Assembly (NCBI GenBank): GCA_023399155.1
Contig: JAEWQP010000010.1
Location: 62,001-126,000 of the forward strand
DNA from: Verrucomicrobiota bacterium
GTDB lineage: Bacteria > Verrucomicrobiota > Verrucomicrobiia > Opitutales > Opitutaceae
DNA length: 64,000 bases
Direction of reading: 5' to 3'
A program made the position numbers and the translations under genes. This document shows, piece by piece, positions 52,580 through 60,027 of this stretch. The notes below the pieces were generated by a model. It was not told where the DNA came from and ran no database searches. It worked only from the letters and a program-made list of their open reading frames with translations. How positions within the stretch are numbered: the first letter of the stretch is position 1; the number at the start of each line of letters is the position of its first letter.

Positions 52580-52706
52580 AACCACAGAGGGCACAGAGGA
52601 TCAGAACGGAGGTCGCGCCAGCCTCCGGCTACCGCTCCGTCTTGCGCCTGACGCCCGCTTGCGGGCCCTCCTGCCTTCCTCTGTGAACTCTGTACCCTCT
52701 GTGGTT
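52580..52706. repeat. Inverted CACAGAG-type repeat element between cysW and cysA
   Basis: The left arm AACCACAGAGGGCACAGAGG starts at 52580. The right arm at 52677-52706 is its reverse complement with one extra 9-base unit: units ending CACAGAG or TACAGAG occur twice on the left and three times on the right. The roughly 75 bases between the arms contain further inverted words (GCCCGCTTGCGGGC; CCTCCGG). The structure fits a REP/MITE-like dispersed element. It lies 10 bases after the cysW stop codon. Confidence 0.8.
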
Positions 52707-52729
52707 CAAATCTCCTCTTCCGTTTTCCG

Positions 52730-53815
52730 ATGAGCATCGAAGTACGCAATGTCTGGAAGCATTTCGGCGAGTTCACCGCGCTCGCGGGTGTGAGCCTGAA
52801 GGTCGACACCGGCCGGCTCACCGCGCTGCTCGGGCCCTCCGGCTCGGGCAAGACCACGCTGCTGCGCGTCATCGCCGGCCTGGAGTTCGCCGACGAAAGC
52901 AGCGATCCGGAGTCGGGTAGGGTGCTTTTTCATGGTGAGGACGTCTCGAGCGTCTCGGCGGGAAAGCGCGGCGTCGGCTTCGTCTTCCAGCACTACGCCC
53001 TGTTCAAGCACATGACGGTGGCGGAAAATGTCGCCTTCGGGCTCACCGTGCGCGGACGCTCCGCGCGACCCGCGCCGCGGGAGATCGCCGATCGCGTGGC
53101 CGAGCTGCTCGACCTCGTGCAACTCGGGAAGTTCGGCGGACGCCTCCCGCACCAGCTCTCCGGTGGACAGCGCCAGCGCGTGGCGCTCGCGCGCGCCCTG
53201 GCGGTCCAGCCGAAGGTGCTGCTCCTCGACGAGCCATTCGGCGCACTCGACGCGCAGGTGCGCAAGGAGCTCCGCCGGTGGCTGCGCAGCCTGCACGAGA
53301 AACTCCACGTCACGACGGTGTTCGTCACGCACGACCAGGAGGAGGCGCTCGAGCTGGCCGACGAGGTCGTGGTGATGAACCAGGCGAAGGTCGAGCAGGT
53401 CGGCGATCCGCAGGCCGTCTATGACCGGCCGGCGTCGCCTTTCGTCATCGAGTTTCTCGGCAACGTGAACCGGCTGGTTTCAGGCCTTGCCAAACTGAAT
53501 GTGGCCGACCGGGATGTGCTGTATGTCCGGCCGCACGACGTCGAAATCAGGCGGGAGCAGGTGGGCGAACACGATCTGCGCGTGCGCGTCCTGCACGTCT
53601 TCTCGGCCGGGAATTACGGCCGTGTGGCGCTGCGCCGCGTGACAACCGGCGAGCCCGTCGAGGCGGAAGTGCCGCGCGACCGGCTGCGCGAACTCGACTT
53701 GCACCAGGGCGACGAGGTCTTTGTCGTGTTCCGTCACGTGCGCCTCTTCCCGAAGGGACAGTTTTTCGAAACCGATGTCCCCGAGCCGGCATCGGCGAAT
53801 TCATACTCGATCTGA
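52730..53815 (+). CDS. cysA: Sulfate ABC transporter ATP-binding protein CysA
   Basis: This 361-residue ATPase powers sulfate import. Walker A is GPSGSGKTT (residues 35-43), the Q loop is in FVFQHYALFKHMTV, the signature is LSGGQRQR, Walker B is VLLLDEPFGALD and the switch His is in FVTHDQEEA. The C-terminal part has a TOBE-like regulatory domain typical of CysA (LYVRPHDVEIRRE). The ATG at 52730 follows the inverted repeat element by 23 bases, so the repeat forms part of its leader. Confidence 0.95.
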   Translation: MSIEVRNVWKHFGEFTALAGVSLKVDTGRLTALLGPSGSGKTTLLRVIAGLEFADESSDPESGRVLFHGEDVSSVSAGKRGVGFVFQHYALFKHMTVAENVAFGLTVRGRSARPAPREIADRVAELLDLVQLGKFGGRLPHQLSGGQRQRVALARALAVQPKVLLLDEPFGALDAQVRKELRRWLRSLHEKLHVTTVFVTHDQEEALELADEVVVMNQAKVEQVGDPQAVYDRPASPFVIEFLGNVNRLVSGLAKLNVADRDVLYVRPHDVEIRREQVGEHDLRVRVLHVFSAGNYGRVALRRVTTGEPVEAEVPRDRLRELDLHQGDEVFVVFRHVRLFPKGQFFETDVPEPASANSYSI

Positions 53816-53847
53816 GTCTCAACCAACCCACCGAAACAACACACACC

Positions 53848-54840
53848 ATGGCCAAGATATACGACAACATCATCGACACGATTGGAAACACCCCCCTCGT
53901 CCGGCTTAATCGCACCGCAAAGGCCCATGGCGCGGTGGCGGAGGTCCTCCTCAAGCTCGAGTTCTTCAACCCGCTCTCGAGCGTGAAGGATCGCATCGGC
54001 GCGGCCATGATCGAGGAGGCCCTTGCCTCCGGCACGATCACCAAGGACACCGTGCTCATCGAGCCCACGAGCGGCAACACGGGCATCGCCCTCGCGTTCG
54101 TCGCCGCGGCCCGCGGCATGAAGCTCATCCTGACCATGCCGGAGACGATGAGCACGGAGCGCCGGAAGCTCCTGAAGATCCTCGGCGCGCGCGTGGTCCT
54201 GACCGAGGGCCCCAAGGGCATGAAGGGCGCGATCGCCAAGGCCGAGGAGCTGAACAAGCAGATCCCGAACAGCGCGATCCTGCAGCAGTTCGCCAACCCG
54301 GCGAATCCCGCCATCCACCGCACGACCACCGCGGAGGAGATCTGGCGCGACACCGACGGCAAGGTGGACGTTGTCGTTTCCGGTATCGGGACGGGCGGTA
54401 CGATCACCGGTGTCGGCGAGGTTCTCAAGGCCCGTAAGGCGTCGGTCCGGATTGTCGCCGTGGAGCCCGATGCCTCGCCCGTCCTCTCCGGCGGGACGCC
54501 CGGGCCGCACAAGATCCAGGGCATCGGCGCGGGCTTCGTTCCCTCCGTGCTCAACACGAAGATCTACGACGAGGTGATCCGGGTGAAGGAGTCCGATTCC
54601 GGGCCGCTCGCCAAGCAGGTGACGCAGCAGGACGGGATCCCGGTGGGCATCTCGTCGGGCGCCGCGATCTGGGCCGGGCTCCAGCTGGCCAAGCGCGCGG
54701 AAAACGCCGGCAAGCAGATCGTGGTGATCGTCCCGTCGAGCACGGAGCGCTACCTGTCGACCTGGCTCTTCGCCGACGTCAACGTCGAGAGCGATCCCGT
54801 CGACGACCTGATCACGACCTCGGCGGCTACGACGGCCTGA
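53848..54840 (+). CDS. cysK: Cysteine synthase A
   Basis: This 330-residue PLP enzyme makes cysteine from O-acetylserine and sulfide. The PLP Lys47 is in NPLSSVKDRIG, and EPTSGNTGIALAFVAAARG, VSGIGTGGTITGVGEVL and GISSGAAIWAG are the substrate- and phosphate-binding loops. It starts 32 bases after cysA and probably belongs to the same transcript. In this context it ends the sulfate uptake line; sulfate activation and reduction genes are not in the window. Confidence 0.96.
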   Translation: MAKIYDNIIDTIGNTPLVRLNRTAKAHGAVAEVLLKLEFFNPLSSVKDRIGAAMIEEALASGTITKDTVLIEPTSGNTGIALAFVAAARGMKLILTMPETMSTERRKLLKILGARVVLTEGPKGMKGAIAKAEELNKQIPNSAILQQFANPANPAIHRTTTAEEIWRDTDGKVDVVVSGIGTGGTITGVGEVLKARKASVRIVAVEPDASPVLSGGTPGPHKIQGIGAGFVPSVLNTKIYDEVIRVKESDSGPLAKQVTQQDGIPVGISSGAAIWAGLQLAKRAENAGKQIVVIVPSSTERYLSTWLFADVNVESDPVDDLITTSAATTA

Positions 54841-55174
54841 GGGCGCAGGTCCGGAGGATGAAGTGCGGCCGGTCTGGTCTCCAGGCCGGCCGCGTGCGTC
54901 TGCCTGGCGCGGGAACGGTCAGGAGACGCATTGCCGGATCGAGCGGGTCTCCGCCGACTCCAGGTTGACCGACGCACAGGCGCGCCTGCGCCGGGCGCCA
55001 GGCGGGTTTTCCGGACGCGACGAGGGGGTGCGCCGGCCGGGACGTTGATCTGGCAAAACGGCCCGGTTGCGACGGGTTCGCTGATGGTCGGGTTAGCGCC
55101 CGGGCGGGTTTTCGGGAAGGACGGCGGCCCGGTGACGTTGCGGTGACCGCACCCCGCCGCAGCATCGCCCGTCG
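54841..55174. other. Gap between the sulfur operon and the respiratory cluster
   Basis: No gene is supported here. A hairpin with an 8-bp stem (GCGGCCGG at 54865-54872 with CCGGCCGC at 54886-54893) lies 25 bases after the cysK stop codon and may end the sulfur operon, although no T run follows. The rest would contain the promoter of the coxB operon, which I could not locate. Confidence 0.4.
54865..54893 (+). terminator. Hairpin after cysK
   Basis: An 8-bp GC-only stem with a 13-base loop, 25 bases after the stop codon. It lacks a T run, so it may stall RNA polymerase or protect a 3-prime end rather than act as a full intrinsic terminator. Confidence 0.35.
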
Positions 55175-56113
55175 ATGAGCGGTTCATCGGCGTCCATTTT
55201 CGACCCCCTGTCGCCGGAGGCCCAGGCGATCACGGACCTGTGGGTGGTCACGCTGTGGATCTGCGCGGGCATCTTCGCGGTGGTGGCGGGAATCGTCGGC
55301 TACAGCCTGGCACGGCACCGCTGGCGCGAGGGGATGACCGATCCGGCGCAGACCGCGGGCAATACGCGCGTGGAGATCGCCTGGACCGTCATCCCGTTCG
55401 TCATCGTGCTGGTGCTGTTCGGCTTGACCGTGCAGGCCATGGAGCGGGCCGACCCGGCGCCGCCGCAGGGCGAACCCGATCTCGTGATCATCGGCCACCA
55501 ATGGTGGTGGGAGGTGCGCAGCCCGAGGCATGGGTATGTCACCGCAAATGAAATACACATCCCGGTGGGTGAGCCCGTGTCCATCCGCCTCGATACGGCC
55601 GACGTGCTGCACGAGTTCTGGGTGCCGCAGCTCACCCGCAAGATGACCACCATGCCGGGCGCGGCGAACCACATCTGGATGCGCGCGGACGCGCCCGGCG
55701 TCTACCAGGGCGTGTGCTCGGAATTCTGCGGCACGCAGCACGCCTGGATGCGCTTCGAGGTGATCGCCGAGCCGCGCGAGCAGTTCGAGGCGTGGGTTCG
55801 CACGCAGCAGTCGACGGCGCGGCGCCCGGTCGGCGGTGCGGCCGCGGCGGGCGAGCGCCTTTTTCGGGAATTGAGCTGCGTCAACTGCCACGCGATCCGG
55901 GGCGTGGCCGGCAGGAGCAATGCCGGGCCCGACCTCACCCATGTCGCGAGCCGGCGCTTTCTGGGCGCGGGGCTGGAGCCCAACACTCCGGAGAACCTGC
56001 GTCGCTGGATGCACGATCCGCAGGGGGTGAAGCCGGGTGTGCTCATGCCGAACTTCAAGCTCACGGACGAGCAGCTCGATGATCTGCTCGCCTTTCTGGG
56101 AGGGCTGGAATGA
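55175..56113 (+). CDS. coxB: Cytochrome c oxidase subunit II with fused cytochrome c (caa3 type)
   Basis: This 312-residue protein has two membrane helices, then a CuA domain with ligands Cys181, Glu183, Cys185, His189 and Met192 in CSEFCGTQHAWM and His146 upstream. A cytochrome c domain follows with the haem motif CVNCH at 235-239 and a probable axial Met in GVLMPNF. The fused cytochrome makes it a caa3-type oxidase that can take electrons from another cytochrome c domain, here probably that of the cytochrome b fusion at 60028-61443. Its stop codon overlaps the coxA start (ATGA). Confidence 0.96.
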   Translation: MSGSSASIFDPLSPEAQAITDLWVVTLWICAGIFAVVAGIVGYSLARHRWREGMTDPAQTAGNTRVEIAWTVIPFVIVLVLFGLTVQAMERADPAPPQGEPDLVIIGHQWWWEVRSPRHGYVTANEIHIPVGEPVSIRLDTADVLHEFWVPQLTRKMTTMPGAANHIWMRADAPGVYQGVCSEFCGTQHAWMRFEVIAEPREQFEAWVRTQQSTARRPVGGAAAAGERLFRELSCVNCHAIRGVAGRSNAGPDLTHVASRRFLGAGLEPNTPENLRRWMHDPQGVKPGVLMPNFKLTDEQLDDLLAFLGGLE

Positions 56114-58335
56114 GCACGGGCCATCCCGCCTCGCCGGCGATGCCGGCCGCGGTCCTGCCCGAGGCCGAGCGGGAGCACCGGCGCCTCGCATGGTTGTCCA
56201 CCGTCGACCACAAGCGCATCGGCATCCTCTACCTGATCTTCGCCCTGGTCTTCTTCGTGATCGGCGGGCTCGAGGCGCTCTTCATCCGCATGCAGCTGGC
56301 CGTGCCGCGCGGCACGCTCGTATCGCCCGACACATTCAACGCGCTCTTCACGATGCATGGCACGACGATGATCTTCCTCGTCGCCATGCCGGCATTGTTC
56401 GGCCTGGCCAACTACTTCGTGCCGCTGATGATCGGCGCGCGCGACATGGCCTTCCCGCGGCTCAATGCCCTGAGCGTGTGGCTGGTGCCGCTGGGCGGGG
56501 CCCTCCTGCACTGGACGATATTCACGGGCGTGCCGGACATGGGCTGGTTCGCCTACACGCCGCTGAGCGAGCGCACCTACAGCTCGTCGGCCGGAGTCGA
56601 CCACTGGATCATCGCGCTGGTGATACTCGGTATCGGGTCTGTCGCGACGGGCATCAATCTCATCGCGACCGTCCTCGGCACGCGGGCGAAGGGCATGACG
56701 CTGCGGCGCACGCCGCTCTTCGCCTGGATCAACTTCGTCAACGCGTTCATCGTCATCTTCGCGCTGCCCGTGCTCAACGTCGGGCTGGTGATGCTCCTGA
56801 TGGACCGCCAGCTCGGCACGCATTTCTTCACCGCCACCGACGGCGGCTCGCCCGTGCTCTGGCAGCACATCTTCTGGGCGTTCGGGCACCCGGAGGTCTA
56901 CATCCTGGCGCTTCCCGCGTTCGGCATGATCTCGGAGATCGTGCCGGTGTTCTCGCGCAAGCCGATCTTCGGGTTCGAGTTCGTCGCGGCGTCGTCGGTC
57001 GCGATCGCGCTGCTGAGTTTCGGCGTCTGGGCCCACCACATGTTCACTGTCGGGATGGGCCGGGCCGCGGACACGTTCTTCGCCATCGCCTCGATGTTGA
57101 TCGCGATCCCGACCGGTGTGAAGGTGCTGAACTGGAGCGCCACGATGTTCCGCGGACGCATCCGGCTCACCGTGCCGATGCTCTACGTGATCGCCGCGAT
57201 CATCCAGTTCACGCTCGGCGGGCTCAGCGGCGTGACGCACGCCTCGCCGGCGCTCGACTGGCAGACGAAGAACAGCTACTACCTCGTGGCCCATTTCCAC
57301 TACGTGGCGGTGGGCGCCATCGTCTTCGCGCTGCTTGCCGCGATCCACTACTGGTTTCCGAAGATGAGCGGCCGGATGCTCTCCGAGCGGCTGGGGCTCT
57401 GGGGCTTCTGGCTGATGACGCTCGGGTTCAACGCGACCTTCGGCATCCAGCACATCCTCGGGTTCATGGGCATGCCGCGCCGCGTCTATACGTACCCGGA
57501 CTTTGAACACTGGGGTTGGATGAACTTCGTGTCGACCGTCGGGGCGTTCCTCATGGGCGTCGCGGCGCTGCTGCTGGTGATCAACATCGGGCTGAGCCTG
57601 CTGCGCGGGGCCCGGGCCGGCGACAACCCGTGGCAGGCGTGGACGCTGGAGTGGGCGACGAGTTCCCCGCCACCGGTGCACAACTTCGACGCGCTGCCGC
57701 CGATCCACAGCCGCCGTCCCCTGTGGGATTTCAACAACCCCGACCGGCCGGACCCGCAGGTCGGACCCGACGCGGTGGCGCTGATTCCTCCGGCGCGAAG
57801 CGCCGTGTGGGCGCTGGTCGCATCGGAGGCGGCGTTTTTCGGGACGCTTCTGCTCGTGTTCCTCTGGTTCAACCTGTCGCCGCGACCGGGACCGAACGCG
57901 CGGGACTCGCTCGACCTCGCCACCACGGGCGTGTTCAGCCTCTGCCTGTTCGCGAGCAGCTTCACGCTCTGGCGCGCGGAGGCGGCGGAGGAACGCGGAA
58001 GCCGGCGGGGCTTCCGCACCTGGCTCGGCCTCACGCTGGCGCTCGGTGCGATCTTCATCGGCGGACAGGCCTACGAGTATTGGGAATTGTACCACGCGGG
58101 CGTGACCGCCACGGTGAACCAGTTCGCCTCCACCTTTTACCTCGTGACCGGATTCCACGGTTTCCACGTGGTCGGCGGACTGGTCGCGCTCCTCATCGTG
58201 CTGATTCTCGGTGCAGCCCGATCCGACGGCCACCGGCCCACGGCCCTGCGCATCGTCGGGGTGTATTGGCATTTCGTCGACGTGGTGTGGGTGTTCGTTC
58301 TGCTCACCGTTTACGTCCTCCCGCGATACCTATGA
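56110..58335 (+). CDS. ctaD: Fused cytochrome c oxidase subunits I and III
   Basis: This 741-residue membrane protein joins subunit I (about 1-545) to a subunit III domain (about 575-741). The catalytic subunit carries HGTTMIFL, WAFGHPEVYIL with the D-channel Glu, AHHMFTVGMG for CuB, PTGVKVLNW with the K-channel Lys and VAHFHYVAVGA with haem ligands, so it is an A-type haem-copper oxidase that pumps protons. The C-terminal part has five helices including FFGTLLLVFLWFN and FYLVTGFHGFHVVGG. Fused subunits I and III are known from some caa3 oxidases. It overlaps coxB by 4 bases and the next start lies 52 bases downstream. Confidence 0.95.
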   Translation: MSTGHPASPAMPAAVLPEAEREHRRLAWLSTVDHKRIGILYLIFALVFFVIGGLEALFIRMQLAVPRGTLVSPDTFNALFTMHGTTMIFLVAMPALFGLANYFVPLMIGARDMAFPRLNALSVWLVPLGGALLHWTIFTGVPDMGWFAYTPLSERTYSSSAGVDHWIIALVILGIGSVATGINLIATVLGTRAKGMTLRRTPLFAWINFVNAFIVIFALPVLNVGLVMLLMDRQLGTHFFTATDGGSPVLWQHIFWAFGHPEVYILALPAFGMISEIVPVFSRKPIFGFEFVAASSVAIALLSFGVWAHHMFTVGMGRAADTFFAIASMLIAIPTGVKVLNWSATMFRGRIRLTVPMLYVIAAIIQFTLGGLSGVTHASPALDWQTKNSYYLVAHFHYVAVGAIVFALLAAIHYWFPKMSGRMLSERLGLWGFWLMTLGFNATFGIQHILGFMGMPRRVYTYPDFEHWGWMNFVSTVGAFLMGVAALLLVINIGLSLLRGARAGDNPWQAWTLEWATSSPPPVHNFDALPPIHSRRPLWDFNNPDRPDPQVGPDAVALIPPARSAVWALVASEAAFFGTLLLVFLWFNLSPRPGPNARDSLDLATTGVFSLCLFASSFTLWRAEAAEERGSRRGFRTWLGLTLALGAIFIGGQAYEYWELYHAGVTATVNQFASTFYLVTGFHGFHVVGGLVALLIVLILGAARSDGHRPTALRIVGVYWHFVDVVWVFVLLTVYVLPRYL

Positions 58336-58387
58336 ACACTGCGCGCCAGTCTTCCGATGGCCGCCGCGCCCTCCGCCGCCTTTCCAG

Positions 58388-59224
58388 ATGAACCCGGATC
58401 CATCGCCATTTGACGGCTGGACAGCCGATCCCTGGGTGCTCGGCGCCTTCGCCGCCGGCGCGCTTGTCTACGGGCTGATCGCGCGCGACGGGGCGCGCTG
58501 GGGATGGTTTGCCGCCGCGCTCGCGGTTGTGGCGCTCGCGGAGATGTCGCCGATCCGGCGGCTCGCCGACGGCGTGTTGTTCAGCGCCCACATGGTCCAG
58601 CACATCCTGCTGCTGCTCGTGGCTCCGGCGCTGTTGCTGCTGAGCCTGCCGGCGAAGCTGGGGCGGCCGGTGGCAATGGCGCCGCGCGCTCGTCCCGCAG
58701 GTGATCGCGCGCGCGAGCGGCCGCGCGGAGCGGACGGCGCCCGCGTGCGCGGGATCGTCCCCTTCCTCGGCTGGCCGGCCGGTGTGGGTGCGATGTGGTT
58801 GTGGCATGTGCCGACGTTGTGCGACGCCGCCGTGGCGGTGCCGGCGGTGCGCGCGGTGCAGACGGTGAGCCTGATCGCCTGTGGACTGCTTTTCTGGTGG
58901 CCGATCCTTTCACCGCGCGTGGCAGACCGTCTCTCGCCCGGATTCGGCATCGGCTACCTCTTCACGGCCTGCCTGACCTGCAGTGCGCTGGGCATGCTCA
59001 TCACGCTCACGCCGATCGAGGTGTGCTCGGCGTTCGTCGGTCCGGTCGATGCGACGAATCCCTGGGCGTCGCTGCGCAACCGGCTCGGGGCCCTGCGCGA
59101 CCGCCAGATCGGCGGGCTGCTCATGTGGGTGCCGATGTGTCTGATCTACGTCGCGGCGATCATGCTCGAACTCGCGCGCTGGTTCGGTGCGCGCGCCGTG
59201 CCACCACAGGAGGACCTTGGATGA
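58388..59224 (+). CDS. ctaG: CtaG-type cytochrome oxidase assembly protein
   Basis: This 278-residue membrane protein of the caa3-CtaG family (PF09678 type) has about seven membrane segments, and conserved SAHMVQHILLLLVAPALLLLSLP plus GAMWLWHVPTLCDAAV. It helps the assembly of caa3 oxidase, probably copper delivery. A cluster of charged residues near 110-130 (RPAGDRARERPRG) forms a long loop. The true start is the ATG at 58388, because the frame upstream overlaps coxA. Its stop codon overlaps the next small gene (ATGA). Confidence 0.85.
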   Translation: MNPDPSPFDGWTADPWVLGAFAAGALVYGLIARDGARWGWFAAALAVVALAEMSPIRRLADGVLFSAHMVQHILLLLVAPALLLLSLPAKLGRPVAMAPRARPAGDRARERPRGADGARVRGIVPFLGWPAGVGAMWLWHVPTLCDAAVAVPAVRAVQTVSLIACGLLFWWPILSPRVADRLSPGFGIGYLFTACLTCSALGMLITLTPIEVCSAFVGPVDATNPWASLRNRLGALRDRQIGGLLMWVPMCLIYVAAIMLELARWFGARAVPPQEDLG

Positions 59225-59466
59225 AACCCGCCGAACGCGAAACCGACCTTGCACGCGAGGTCCCTGCGGGATGGACCGCCATGCCGCTGGAGCATCTGCC
59301 GCCACCGACTTTCTGGCCCGCCGGACTCGGCCTCGGGATCACGCTGCTTCTTTGGGGGCTGATCACCTCGTGGGTCGTCCTCGCGGCGGGCGCCATCGTG
59401 TTCGTGGGATCGCTGGTTGGCTGGCTTGTCGACATGCACCATGATGGACCAGACCTCCACGCCTGA
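59221..59466 (+). CDS. Small two-helix membrane protein, possible oxidase subunit IV
   Basis: This 81-residue protein has an N-terminal soluble part (EVPAGWTAMPLEHLPPPTFW), then two hydrophobic helices around residues 31-70 and a short tail with HHDGPDLHA. Position and size suit a small oxidase subunit (subunit IV-like), but no sequence motif proves it. It starts inside the ctaG stop codon and is followed directly by the Rieske gene. Confidence 0.7.
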   Translation: MKPAERETDLAREVPAGWTAMPLEHLPPPTFWPAGLGLGITLLLWGLITSWVVLAAGAIVFVGSLVGWLVDMHHDGPDLHA

Positions 59467-60019
59467 ACCGCGACCGGACGCGTCGCCTGGCGGCGGGCCG
59501 CCGGACGGACCCGCCATGCGTGAGACTGTAGCCACAGTTTCACGACGCAGGTTCCTGACCCGCCTGTCGTTGTCACTGGCAGGGGCGTGTGCGGGAATCC
59601 TCGGCATCCCGCTCGTCGGCTTCGTGGTCACGCCGATCTTCCGCAAGGTCGACGGCGTCTGGCGCGATGTCGGTCCGATCGACGACTTCCGCATCGGCGA
59701 GACCGTGAGTGTCACCTTCGAGGATCCCTCGCCGTTGCCGTGGGCGGGCGTGACCGCGCGCGCCGCGGCATGGCTGCGGCGCGAGGATGCGACGCGCTTC
59801 ATCGCGTTCTCGGCCCACTGCACCCATCTGGGCTGCCCGGTGCGCTGGATGCCGGGCGCGAAGCTCTTCGTCTGCCCGTGCCACGGCGGGGTCTACTACG
59901 CCGACGGCAGCGTCGCGGCCGGACCGCCGCCCCTGCCGCTCTTCCGCTACGACGCGCGCGTCGACCGCGGCCAGGTGCAGATCCGCGCGACGGCCATTCC
60001 GATCACGACCTCGCTCTGA
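59441..60019 (+). CDS. petA: Rieske iron-sulfur protein of a bc complex
   Basis: This roughly 192-residue protein has a twin-arginine signal (SRRRFLTRLSLSL) that anchors it in the membrane with the iron-sulfur domain outside. The [2Fe-2S] cluster motifs are CTHLGC and CPCHGG, with the usual serine of CPCHGS replaced by Gly, which lowers the potential of the cluster in known cases. Start choice is uncertain: 59441 overlaps the preceding gene by 26 bases, while the ATG at 59516 also gives a normal Tat signal. It forms a complex with the cytochrome b-c fusion protein 8 bases downstream. Confidence 0.92.
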   Translation: MMDQTSTPEPRPDASPGGGPPDGPAMRETVATVSRRRFLTRLSLSLAGACAGILGIPLVGFVVTPIFRKVDGVWRDVGPIDDFRIGETVSVTFEDPSPLPWAGVTARAAAWLRREDATRFIAFSAHCTHLGCPVRWMPGAKLFVCPCHGGVYYADGSVAAGPPPLPLFRYDARVDRGQVQIRATAIPITTSL

Positions 60020-60027
60020 GCCGTCCC

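Noticed and set aside
52700..52715. GGTTCAAATCTCC resembles a tRNA T-loop
   Set aside because: No acceptor stem, anticodon arm or D-loop surrounds it; it is the end of the inverted CACAGAG repeat.
55702..58272. 856-codon minus-strand frame across coxB and the coxA-C fusion
   Set aside because: It is rich in Arg, Glu, His and Gln, has no motif, and is the antisense shadow of oxidase genes whose copper- and haem-binding residues are intact.
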